A stretch of DNA of 64,000 bases, from assembly GCF_006542335.1 (NCBI RefSeq), contig NZ_CP032486.1, positions 35,724 through 99,723 of the forward strand. Reading direction: 5' to 3'. Numbering within the stretch: position 1 is the first letter of the stretch; every line of letters starts with the position of its first letter. This document shows positions 53,735 through 62,725 of the stretch, piece by piece. Source of the stretch: Neokomagataea tanensis. Its GTDB lineage: Bacteria; Pseudomonadota; Alphaproteobacteria; Acetobacterales; Acetobacteraceae. Under the pieces are notes generated by a model. It searched no databases and was not told the DNA's origin. It was given only the letters and a program-made list of their open reading frames with translations. The position numbers were made by a program, and so were the translations under genes.

Positions 53735-55881
53735 ATGTCCTCTTATAATGTTTCCTCGGGCCAAGTTGTGTCCAACACCCTCGTGTATGGAGATGTGGAA
53801 ACCGTCTCGAGTGGCGGCATTACGCAAGATCAGCACAACGGTGGCCAACGCTTTGTTCTTTCCGGCGGGATTGTTCGGAACGGCGTAGTAAGTAGTGGTG
53901 GAAAAGATTATATTTCCAGCGGTGGTTCATCTTACCAAGGTGTCATTCAAAATGGTGGCATTCGTTATGTCTCTGGCGGAGGAACTGCCGATAATTCGTT
54001 TATTGCCTCCGGGGGACTGTTAGCGCTGCTAGCGGCGCAATAATCCTTGCTGTTAACGCTTTCAGCGGCGGCGTGCTCAGTGCGGCGAATGGTGCAATTC
54101 TTAGTGGTGGCAATCTAGCAACAGGTGCGTCGATTACAGCAAATTCTGCTACCCTGCTTGAAGGAACGATCAATGTTTCTTCAGGTTCGAAGGTCGCAAA
54201 TGGTACGTTGACTGGGTCGGGTGCGGCTTTAAGCGCTTATAGCGGCTCTGTAATCAGCAATGTTAGCATTGGTAGTGGTACTCGGTTGTACTTGGGATCA
54301 GGTGCAGCAGGGTCCGCTAACGTAGTTAACGGTGGAACACTTGAAATTTCTTCGGGGGCATCGCCATCGAATAATAAATTTGGAAATAACACTGGTGGAA
54401 CTATTATTATAGATAGTGGGGCTACGTGGAATAATAATAATAATCCGACTTATGGTGCAACATCTGGAAATACATTAATTATTAAAAGCGGTGGCACCGT
54501 ATCTGGGACAGTGATCGAATCAGGAGGGACAACTATTGTTTCTTCTGGCGGCGTTCTTTTAGGCACGCAAACTGTCTCCTCTGGTGGAACCTTAGTCCTC
54601 AACGGTACAGCAGGAAGCGGTATTGTTTCCCTATCCGGTGATGGCGCGCACCTCGTGATTAGCGGTACGGCAATGCCTACCAACACCATTTCAAACTGGT
54701 CTCCAACAGATACAATCGACCTTGCGTCTGTTCCAAAATCCAGCGTCACTAGCGTCACGACAACATCTACTGGAATTACTTTTTACACAAAAAGCGGCAA
54801 CTACTCTCTTAACGTACCAGATGCCAATAAATACGGATACGCACTCTCAGCCGATAGTAATGGTGGGTTAGTCTACACGACCTGTTTTGCGGAAGGGACT
54901 TTGATTAAGACACCGAGTGGTGAAGCAGCCGTTGAAACTCTTGCACCGGGCTCTATGGTTATGACTCCTGAAGGGGCCATGCCCCTAAAATGGCTTGGTC
55001 ACCGGTCGATTGACGTCTCCAAACAAATTAACCCCGAAGCCAACTGGCTGGTCCGTATTTGTGCCGGGGCTCTAGCCGATCACGTACCCGCCCGGGATCT
55101 CTTGGTAACACAAGAGCACTGCATGGTCTTTGATGGAAAACTTGTGCCAGCCCGTATGCTTGTGAATGGAATATCTATTTATCTTGATCGCTCGATTAAT
55201 GCTTACACCTACTACCACGTTGAACTTGACACACATATGCCCATCTGGGCCGAAGGAGCATTGACGGAAAGCTATCTGGATACAGGAAACCGTGACCAAT
55301 TTGAAAATCATTATGTGACAAGCATAATGTCGGATCGTTGTGAGGTTGGCTCGGATTTTCTACCCCTGGATACCTCCCGCGCCTTCGTGGAGCCCATATT
55401 CCGTCGTTTGGTCGACCGTACCGGGTTGGTTCCTTCAGTACCTGCATTAGTAGACGATGCAGATTTGCACTTGGCGACCGAAACTGGAGAAGTCATTCGC
55501 GCTAGCCGCATCAGTGGTGCGTATCATATGTTTATGCTGCCCGATAACGTTGAGACGGTGACTATAGCCTCACGAACAAGCCGCCCTTCAGACGTCATCG
55601 GTCCTTTCATGGATGACCGACGCGAACTCGGTGTCCTTGTTGGCGAGGCAAAGTTGTTCTGCGCTTACAAGACTGTATCGCTCAATGTCACGGAAACAAG
55701 TCTAGCTCGTAAGGGATGGTACGAAAGCGACGCATTGGGGCGTAGATGGACCAATGGTGCCGCATCGCTCCACATTGGTTCAGCGACACAAGGAGAGCCC
55801 CGCATGCTCACCCTGCAAATCTTGTCGCAAGGCCCGTATCTCCGTGAAGTGCAGCAAACAGTGCTGCGTGCCACAGCCTGA
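53735..55881 (+). pseudogene. Strand-loop-strand adhesin with Hint domain, frameshifted in a G tract
   Basis: N-terminal 92 residues (53735-54010) are SSGG-type repeats (VSSGQVVSNTLVYGDVETVS, FVLSGGIVRNGVVSSGGKDY). The frame breaks at a G5 run (54011-54015), and one extra G restores TVSAASGAIILAVNAFSGGV and the rest. The second part has more AIDA-like repeats, then a Hint domain from CFAEGTLIKTPSGEAAVE (Cys codon 54882) with WLGHRSID, RDLLVTQEHCMVFDG and LTESYLDTGNRDQFEN, then a 150-residue tail. No autotransporter barrel. Likely a cell-surface or secreted protein glycosylated by the transferase at 59422. Confidence 0.8.
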
Positions 55882-55890
55882 AAAACGTCT

Positions 55891-55924
55891 CTTACGGCCC
55901 CACATAAAAATGCGGGGCCGTAAG
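55891..55924 (+). terminator. Terminator of the first adhesin gene
   Basis: Arms CTTACGGCCCC / GGGGCCGTAAG with a 12-nt loop, 9 bp after the stop, followed by TTTGG. Good intrinsic terminator. Confidence 0.75.
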
Positions 55925-55927
55925 TTT

Positions 55928-56641
55928 GGCTTTGTTGCAAAGTGCTACTTGAGTCGCGTGCATCCTATTCGTTTTGATTTTCGAATGATTTAGAAGGTGA
56001 ATTGTCTCTCGATGAGACGCACTTCTCCCATAATGCCGTCTTGGAACTGGAAGAATTTGGCCTGTCCCTTTTTTAGTGCGCGCATAACCTCAAAACCTTT
56101 GATCGTGGCATAGGCGGTTTTCAGGCTTTTGAAGCCACGGACCAGCTTGATCAGCTGCTTGAGTTTGCCTTGATCATCTCGAGCTTCTCACATACCCCCG
56201 GCGTCTTCAAGGTTTTGCTTAGAAAGCGTTTGGCAGCCTTAGTGTTTCGGTCGGCGGGAGATAGAAAACAATCTTATCAGCGTTTTTGCCGGTCGCATAA
56301 CAGAGATCCGTTCGTTGCTCTCCGACCTTGATGTAGGTCTCAACAATCCGTCAGCTGCTGAAAAACCTTGGACGTTTTCGATACCAGCGCAAACGCTTGT
56401 CCATCTCGGGGGCATAGCGCTGGACCCAGCGATAAATTGTTGAATGATCAACGCTCACGCCCCGCTCAGCCAGCATGGTTTCAAGGTCGCGGTAGCTAAT
56501 CCCATAACGGCAAAATCAACGCACCGCCCATGAGATCACTTCACCACGAAAATGACGACCTTTGAAATCACGCATCGGACCAGTCCCACCTCAAAACCAA
56601 TAGAGGGTTTCAAGCAGCGGATAAAACTTTACAACAGGGCC
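55928..56641 (-). mobile_element. IS6 type A copy, degenerate
   Basis: Starts GGCTTTGTTGCAAAG and ends ACTTTACAACAGGGCC. About 714 bp with scattered substitutions, frameshifts and a missing block around the second catalytic Asp; fragments such as STIYRWVQRYAPEMDKR and the C-terminal EVRLIERQFTF are readable. An old, inactive copy lying between the two adhesin genes. Confidence 0.85.
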
Positions 56642-56803
56642 ATATGTTTTCTCTATCTTGGCAAGATACTATAAATTTTTTTAAAAAACTTAAGTTTTCC
56701 CTGTCAAAAACGATTATTTTCCCCTAATGTCGCATCACTTTTTGTTAATATAATGTTGATGCAATTTCTGTGTGGGCACACGGAAGTTGTTACTGGGGGA
56801 AAA

Positions 56804-59146
56804 ATGGCAGATACGGTTGTTAGTGGAAATCAAGTTACTCGGAACAAAACGTTTAATAACGGCGATCGTCTTTATGTCGGCCCTAACGGGTCAGCAGATT
56901 ATGCGACACTTAACAGTGGGTCGCTAGCCACAATTACGAACAGTCCATATGGTATTCACGATAGCACCGTCAATAATGGTGCGTCGTTAGTTTTGAGTAG
57001 TGGGGGGTTCGGAACAACTACTAAGGTTAATGGCGGTAACGTTACCGTTTCTTCCGGCGGAACCTACAATTACAACTGGACTAACGCTGGGGGCACTGTA
57101 ACCGTCTTAAACGGTGGCACGGCTTGGACAAACTTCGTTTCCGGACAAAACGCCGCAGTCATCATTTCGTCCGGAGGCTTTGGTAGTGACGCCCGAGTAG
57201 GTTCCGACGGTCGGTATAGTGTCGGGTCAGGCGGGCGGCTGAGCGGCGCTAATGTAGGCAGTGGCGGCACCCTGTATGCTATTGGCGGTTCCATAGCAAC
57301 GGCAACGATTTCGGCAGGGGGAACAGCCTTCATTCAAAACGGCGGCACTTTAACAAGTGCGACGGTTGATGGTGGGACGTTATTCCTTAATGGGACAGAC
57401 CCGACCAACAATACAATATTTACCTCCAATGGTGGTACGGTTTACCTAAACAATAATTATCGTAATACTACTTCGTGGGGAAATATTTCCAGCAATACAA
57501 CATTTGCTGTTAATAGTGGTGGGCAGCTTTTCGGTGGAACCGTCCTTCAGGGGGGTGTCATACGTGTCAATGAAGGTGGAAAGCTTACGAGCGCAACCCT
57601 TAATGGCGGTACGTTAAATCTCAACGGGGCAAACGCTACGTCCAACACAACGTTTGGGACAAGCGGGGGGACGGTAAATCTTTTTAGCGGCTATTCGAAT
57701 ACGGTTGCTTGGCAAAATATTACAAGCAATACACGCTTCAATGTACTGAGCGGTGCAATTTTTTCAGGCACCAATGTTCTCAGCGGAGCCACGGTGAACG
57801 TAGCGTCGGGTGGCAGTCTGACCGGGACACTGTCGGTCAATCCGGGTGGAACAGTAGTTTTAAATGGCACGGCAGGAAGCGGTACCGTTAATCTATCAGG
57901 AGACGGGTCGCAACTCACAATTAGTGGGACCCAGATGCCAACGAACGTGATCTCCGGTTGGTCACCAACAGATAAAATTGACCTAGCCTCTATCCCTTAC
58001 GGTAGCATTACAAGCGTAACAACCACGGAAAGTGGCGTGACGTTTCATACCGCAAATGGTAGCTATTCTTTAAACATTCCAGGCGCCAACAAATATGGCT
58101 ATGCCTTAAACAAAGATAGCGACGGGAGCACGATCTACACAACTTGTTTTGCCGAAGGAACGCATATTACTACTGAAGAAGGTGATATCGCAGTCGAAAA
58201 TCTAAAAATTGGTACACAAATCCATACACCAAATGGTCTAATGCCTTTAAAATGGCTCGGCCATCGCAGCATTACCGTTGCAAAACAGAAGCACCCAGAA
58301 GATAACTGGCTCGTACGTATTCGCCGTGGGGCTTTCGCTGAGGGTACTCCTGCACGTGACCTTCTTGTTACTCAAGAACACTGTATGGTTTTTGACGGAA
58401 GGCTAGTGCCGGCTCGTATGTTGGTCAATAATCGTTCCGTTATCGTTGATCGATCCATTAATTCATACACATATTACCACGTTGAGCTCGAGAGCCACGC
58501 AGCTATTTGGGCAGAGAAAACGCTGACAGAAAGTTACCTGGATACAGGGAACCGTGACCAGTTCGAAAACAATACCGTCGTAAGTCTATCTCCGCGCAGA
58601 CGCACAGGCGGGTCTGTGACCCTTCCATTGGATACATCACGTGATTTCGTTGAACCAATCTTCCGTTCCATAGCGGAGCGGGCGGGCGTTGCCGGAGCAA
58701 CGTCACAACACGGAATGACGTGCGATCCTGATCTTCACCTCCTCACCGAAACAGGAGAGGTCATTCGCCCGCGGAGAATTAGTGGCGAGCAACACGTATT
58801 CTTTCTCCCGGACACGATAGAACATGTCAAAATCATGTCTCGAAGCAGCCGACCATCGGATGTGGTTGGCCCGTATGTGGACGACCGCCGCGATCTCGGC
58901 GTATTAATTGGTCAAATGAAGCTGTTCGGTGCAAATAAGACAACGTCTATCGAAGTGCCGTCTTCGCCGGTAGAGCTTAGTGGTTGGTACGATTGCAGCG
59001 CAGAAACAGGCAGATGGACAAATGGTGCCGCTACCCTCTTTGTGGGCCCAGCACGAAATAATGAACCGCGCATACTTACGCTGCAGATTCTTTCTCAGGG
59101 GCATTATCGGATTGAATCTGAGCAAGGGACCGCTGCGACCGCTTAA
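56804..59146 (+). CDS. Strand-loop-strand (AIDA-like) adhesin with Hint domain
   Basis: 780 residues from ATG 56804 (GGGGGAAAA upstream; an ATG at 56753 is an alternative). Residues 1-420 or so are beta-helix repeats rich in SGG/NGG (VLSSGGFGTTTKVNGGNVTV, VGSGGRLSGANVGSGGTLYA). The Hint domain starts at CFAEGTHITTEEGDIAVEN, with KWLGHRSITV and RDLLVTQEHCMVFDGRL; the C-terminal part matches the first adhesin closely. Hint_2 domains can self-cleave at the Cys. Without a barrel domain the export route is unclear. Intact, unlike its neighbour. Confidence 0.83.
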   Translation: MADTVVSGNQVTRNKTFNNGDRLYVGPNGSADYATLNSGSLATITNSPYGIHDSTVNNGASLVLSSGGFGTTTKVNGGNVTVSSGGTYNYNWTNAGGTVTVLNGGTAWTNFVSGQNAAVIISSGGFGSDARVGSDGRYSVGSGGRLSGANVGSGGTLYAIGGSIATATISAGGTAFIQNGGTLTSATVDGGTLFLNGTDPTNNTIFTSNGGTVYLNNNYRNTTSWGNISSNTTFAVNSGGQLFGGTVLQGGVIRVNEGGKLTSATLNGGTLNLNGANATSNTTFGTSGGTVNLFSGYSNTVAWQNITSNTRFNVLSGAIFSGTNVLSGATVNVASGGSLTGTLSVNPGGTVVLNGTAGSGTVNLSGDGSQLTISGTQMPTNVISGWSPTDKIDLASIPYGSITSVTTTESGVTFHTANGSYSLNIPGANKYGYALNKDSDGSTIYTTCFAEGTHITTEEGDIAVENLKIGTQIHTPNGLMPLKWLGHRSITVAKQKHPEDNWLVRIRRGAFAEGTPARDLLVTQEHCMVFDGRLVPARMLVNNRSVIVDRSINSYTYYHVELESHAAIWAEKTLTESYLDTGNRDQFENNTVVSLSPRRRTGGSVTLPLDTSRDFVEPIFRSIAERAGVAGATSQHGMTCDPDLHLLTETGEVIRPRRISGEQHVFFLPDTIEHVKIMSRSSRPSDVVGPYVDDRRDLGVLIGQMKLFGANKTTSIEVPSSPVELSGWYDCSAETGRWTNGAATLFVGPARNNEPRILTLQILSQGHYRIESEQGTAATA

Positions 59147-59202
59147 TGGACTTTTGACAACGCTGTACTAGCGCTTGCCGAAGTAGGTGTTAGTCTAGAG
59201 TT

Positions 59203-59236
59203 AGCCCCCGTTTCGTATCAGGAGCGGGGGCTTTTG
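59203..59236 (+). terminator. Terminator of the second adhesin gene
   Basis: AGCCCCCG / CGGGGGCT hairpin followed by TTTTGTT, 57 bp after the stop. Strong intrinsic terminator. Confidence 0.8.
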
Positions 59237-59421
59237 TTGGCGTAAAGCCTCCGCCTGATGTGTTACAGATACTGTAATCTGCGCCCTTATTTTGATTTAT
59301 AATAATTTTATTAATCCTATCATTTAACAATTAAAGTTATTATATAACAAATATTTTCATGAATATTTGACTTTCAACGCAAAATAGTAAACAAATAGAG
59401 ATGTGAATGGGGGGGAAGACA

Positions 59422-60710
59422 ATGCCTGAAAACCACAATACTTTCCAAAAAGAAGTTCCTGACGTGGTTTCACAAGACGAGAACCCCTATATAGCCCCTC
59501 CTTTAATGCCGGTCGTGCACGCAGACCGTAACGTGCGGTTTGATTTTAACGATGGCGCACGTGTGATGGTGCCAGAGGTCGACCCCAAAGAGGGCCAGTG
59601 GCATGTCTGCCTCTCGGATTATGAAACGGGAAACGCGCTGTTCAACGCGCCCCTTCAGGGAGGTACGGTTTCCTCGACCAAGAGATATTATGTCCCATTT
59701 AAGGTTGAGGTCGTTTTCATCCACCCCGATGGAACACGGACACAAGTCGTCTCTCATTCGATGGATGTGAGGGGGCAAGCTGTATTGGTGCAGCTTCCCG
59801 TCGGGACATTAGGGGATACGTTGGCTTGGCTGCCTGCGGTAACGCGTTTCGCACGTGAAACAGGCGCCAGAGTGACATGCAGCGTATCGGACATAATTCT
59901 ACCACTTGTGCAGGATGCCAATAAGGATATCACGCTTGTTGGGCATAATGTCGCGAAGTCCAAGCCGGATTTCTCCAGTCCGTTTTATGCGACTTATCGT
60001 ATAGGCCTCTTTTTTACGGACAAGGATTGCGTCTTCCAACCAACGGATTTCAGGCATGTTGGCTTGCACAGAACTGCGGCGTATATTTTGGGAATTGATC
60101 CTTGGGACGACACTCCGCCAGTTCTAACAATCCCTGATGGCGATACAGCACCTATTGAGGGGCCTTATGTCGTAATTGCCACTCAGGCGAGCACTCAATG
60201 CAAATATTGGAACAACCCGGCAGGTTGGCATGAGGTTATTAGCTTTTTGAAGAAGGCTGGCTACAGGGTTATATGCATCGATAAAGATGCCTTTCATGGT
60301 ACGAGTTACGTCTACAATCATATCCCGCATGGTTGCGAGGACGAGACAGGGCCGCGGCCATTATCCGAACGTGCACGCTGGCTCAAACACGCAAGTTTCT
60401 TTATAGGGTTGTCCAGTGGTTTAGCGTGGTTAGCTCATGCTGCGGGCACTCCTGTCGTTATGATTTCAGGTTTTACCCATCCAGATAATGAGTTTTCTAC
60501 GCCGTATCGCGTCATCAATTGGCACACGTGCAACTCGTGTTGGAACGATCCCCAACACCAGTTTGACCATAAAGACTTTTTTTGGTGCCCTCGCCATAAG
60601 GGGGGGAGCGCCAATTTGAGTGCACACGTCTGATTACAGGGGGGCAGGTTATTCGTGCGATACGCCGCTTGATGAAAGACCGCTCCTTGCCGGAAGCTGA
60701 AAGCGCGTAA
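59422..60710 (+). pseudogene. Autotransporter strand-loop-strand O-heptosyltransferase, frameshifted near the end
   Basis: Glycosyltransferase of the BAHTCr family (TibC/AAH-like), which adds heptose to Ser of SLS repeats. Recognisable: VRFDFNDGARVMVPEVDPKE, QLPVGTLGDTLAWLPAVTRF, VVIATQASTQCKYWNNPAGW, FFIGLSSGLAWLAHAAGTPV, MISGFTHPDNEFSTPYRVIN. The C-terminal iron site needs four Cys: HTCNSCWND and FFWCPRHKG supply three. The present frame ends at 60633, but one extra G in the G7 run (60600-60606) restores ERQFECTRLITGGQVIRAIR to TAA at 60710, including the fourth Cys. ATG 59407 is an alternative start. Confidence 0.85.
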
Positions 60711-60783
60711 TTGTACCTCTGCTGTAAAAAAAGGTTTAGGGCAGCTTCATAGGAAAAGTGCACTTAAATGAAAGACAACTCAT

Positions 60784-60851
60784 CTTCCAAACCGTTTAAA
60801 ATCGAAACAAACGAGACCCACGTGACCTAAACCTAACTTTACAACAGGGCC
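60784..60851 (-). mobile_element. IS6 type A terminal fragment
   Basis: The last 68 bp of a type A element (CCAAACCGTTTAAAATCGAA ... AACTTTACAACAGGGCC). No transposase remains. Confidence 0.75.
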
Positions 60852-61220
60852 CCCAAGATCGTATTGAAACGACGTGAATGCCGAAACTCACACGCCTGTC
60901 GCGCGTCGTAGCTCTCGTAATGTCTCATTAGTGATGCGCAGCAGGAGGCAGGTAAAATACACTCGATTGTCTATTGGCACGTTGCAATTTTAAATGCCGT
61001 TGCCGCCATTTCGGCTGCCTGCGGTCTTGCCTTCTATGGGGAGGCGTTGCCATCCAATAGTCCATCCGCTGTGTATCAGATGCACCATACGGTAGAACCT
61101 TAAAAGCAACGGCACCAGCCAGATCGAATGTTTTCGAAAAATATGCTACGGGCCAACTTCAGCGTAACAAACTGCCAGTTTTCTGGCATTGCTTTCCTTT
61201 TCATTTTTAGGAACGGGTCA
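60852..61220. other. Gap with a membrane-protein-like C-terminal fragment
   Basis: 369 bp. Codons at about 60925-61103 (+) read KIHSIVYWHVAILNAVAAIS, AACGLAFYGEALPSN and stop at TAA 61101-61103. It looks like the C-terminal hydrophobic end of an unidentified membrane protein and has no start. The rest is the leader of the DUF2945 gene. Confidence 0.4.
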
Positions 61221-61418
61221 ATGAAAAAGAACGAGCATGTTGCTTGGAACACGACACGCGGCGAAACGACCGGCCATGTCAAAAAACAAGTAACCCATGA
61301 CATCAAAATTAAGGGAAATACGGTCAAGGCCAGCGGCGACCACCCCAAGATTGTTGTCAAAAGCGACAAAACCGGCGCCGAAGCCGCCCACAAACCAGAA
61401 AGTCTCAAGAAGAGATAA
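61221..61418 (+). CDS. DUF2945 (HVA1/Tudor-like) protein
   Basis: 65 residues from ATG 61221: HVAWNTTRGETTGHVKKQVT, HDIKIKGNTVKASGDHPKIV, VKSDKTGAEAAHKPESLKKR. This is the complete DUF2945 pattern (VxWNxxxGxTxGxVxK...VKSDKTGxEAxHKPExL). A longer frame from 61128 has no support. Small Tudor-like domain of unknown function, frequent in stress-related loci and near DNA-repair genes. Confidence 0.88.
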   Translation: MKKNEHVAWNTTRGETTGHVKKQVTHDIKIKGNTVKASGDHPKIVVKSDKTGAEAAHKPESLKKR

Positions 61419-61902
61419 AGTGCCGCTAGGCAGAAGCTCGTTGTCTGCTTCCTTCTCCAATCAGACGTCAGTTTTTATAACAAGTGTTGACCCGGCTGCA
61501 CTCGACGTTTTCGCCTTCGAGAAGGCAAGCAATATAGCCGCCCGATGGGTCACCATTTGATCCCATTCGTGGGTGGACGTGTCTTTATCGATCTTATGCC
61601 CCGCGGAATAGGCGTGCATCGTCCTAGGGTCGCCTTGGGACAGACCCCGCTCTTGGCCAACTAATACGCGTTCCTAATACCGACATCGGTAGTACCGCCG
61701 CGTTTTAATTTTTTCTTGCAATGTAAGGCCGTAGAGCCCCGCCTTTGCAACCTCCTTGTGGGCTGAGACTTATCGGTCATAGCGACGCTTTTTGGGAGCA
61801 CATTGCCGTTCGCAGGATTGATGCGTTGCCTCATTGAAGGCGTGTGGCCGTTGTGGGTGGTGGCCCTGTTGCACTACCGCTGTTCGCCTAGTGAGAAAAC
61901 GC
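61419..61902. other. Gap without a supported gene
   Basis: 484 bp. Small forward frames exist but look random. GGCCCTGTTGC at 61862 may be a trace of an IS6 type A terminal repeat. Confidence 0.35.
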
Positions 61903-62400
61903 TTAATCGCTTTTGGATGACAGGACATGATTGGGTGTGCTGTGCTCGAGCAGTATCAGTAGAACGAATGCAGTGGAAAGCTGTGCGGGGCGCAGGCGCA
62001 CCAAGAAACGCGGTAACCGTCCCTGCCGGGCCAGGCGAACGTCGCCCGCCATATTCAGCAGTGCTCCTACCTGAAGCGCACGCCACGAAATGTTCGACGA
62101 AGACAGTATGGCCCCCAAGCCGAGGGCGTGGGTTGCAAGAAAAATAAAGGGATCACTGAGTTGCGGCCCCTTGGCATCATAAAAACTCGCGCCGCGATGG
62201 ACGCCGGCAAAAAAACAGAACAGGCCACCCGCCCAAATCTGCGCAAAGCGACGCACCTGGCTTGCACGGTTTGAGGGGACGACGCGGATCACCACCAGAC
62301 ATACCCCCAACATCGCCACGGCCGCCCAACCCAGTATCCCGCCCTCTAGGGGTGTACGTGTGGCTGACGCTTCTTCACCGTCGTGTATTCGAATGACCAT
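61903..62400 (-). CDS. Small membrane protein, DUF3429-like
   Basis: 165 residues with five hydrophobic segments (ILGWAAVAMLGVCLVVIRVV, IWAGGLFCFFAGVHRGASFY, FIFLATHALGLGAILSSSNI, ALLNMAGDVR, LSTAFVLLILLE). The GVHRGASF loop echoes the SGVRRGxSF motif of alphaproteobacterial DUF3429-like proteins. Integral inner-membrane protein of unknown function. Divergent from the radical SAM gene with a 325-bp interval. Confidence 0.6.
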   Translation of the reverse strand: MVIRIHDGEEASATRTPLEGGILGWAAVAMLGVCLVVIRVVPSNRASQVRRFAQIWAGGLFCFFAGVHRGASFYDAKGPQLSDPFIFLATHALGLGAILSSSNISWRALQVGALLNMAGDVRLARQGRLPRFLVRLRPAQLSTAFVLLILLEHSTPNHVLSSKSD

Positions 62401-62591
62401 GCTGCCGTTGCCTATCTCTGTCTTGCCAATGAGGCGCCAACGTCAGACGACGGAAAAGGTTACACAACCCTCTAGCATTATGGCCCTGTTGCGTGGTCCG
62501 TTAAATGCCCTTCGTGCGACGGTGCCGTCTTATGCGCAACGACAGCTCAATCATCGCATACCGCGTTTGCGAGCGCGCAGGGTATACCATG

Positions 62592-62612
62592 ATACTCTGG
62601 CGGTGAGAGTAT
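62592..62612. promoter_or_regulatory. Inverted repeat ahead of the SOS box
   Basis: ATACTCT-GGCGGTG-AGAGTAT, perfect 7-bp arms, ending 5 bp before the SOS box. Could bind a second repressor at the same promoter. Confidence 0.5.
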
Positions 62613-62617
62613 AAAAA

Positions 62618-62632
62618 GAACAAAAACAGAAC
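62618..62632 (+). promoter_or_regulatory. LexA (SOS) box, alphaproteobacterial type
   Basis: GAAC-N7-GAAC exactly, the direct-repeat form bound by alphaproteobacterial LexA (GTTC-N7-GTTC on the other strand). It lies about 94 bp upstream of a DNA-repair-type radical SAM gene. Confidence 0.7.
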
Positions 62633-62725
62633 AAAATCCTTGAAGGTATCGGATGGTTTTTTTATATTTGAGCAGTTGCCGACGCTTTCGGGCCGGTTAC
62701 TTTCCACCCATGAGAGCCTGTTACG

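Larger units (their letters stand above)
62401..62725. other. Divergent intergenic region
   Basis: 325 bp between the membrane-protein gene and the radical SAM gene. Holds the inverted repeat at 62592, the SOS box at 62618 and another GGCCCTGTTGC trace at 62482. No gene supported. Confidence 0.5.

Noticed and set aside
61861..62492. Two isolated GGCCCTGTTGC matches (61862 and 62482)
   Set aside because: They match the IS6 type A end for only 11 bases, with no further similarity inside or an opposite end; they may be traces or chance and were not annotated as elements.
62592..62612. Resemblance of the inverted repeat to the lambda OR1 operator (CTCTGGCGGTGA)
   Set aside because: The shared 12 bases are probably coincidental; no lambdoid repressor or phage gene is nearby.
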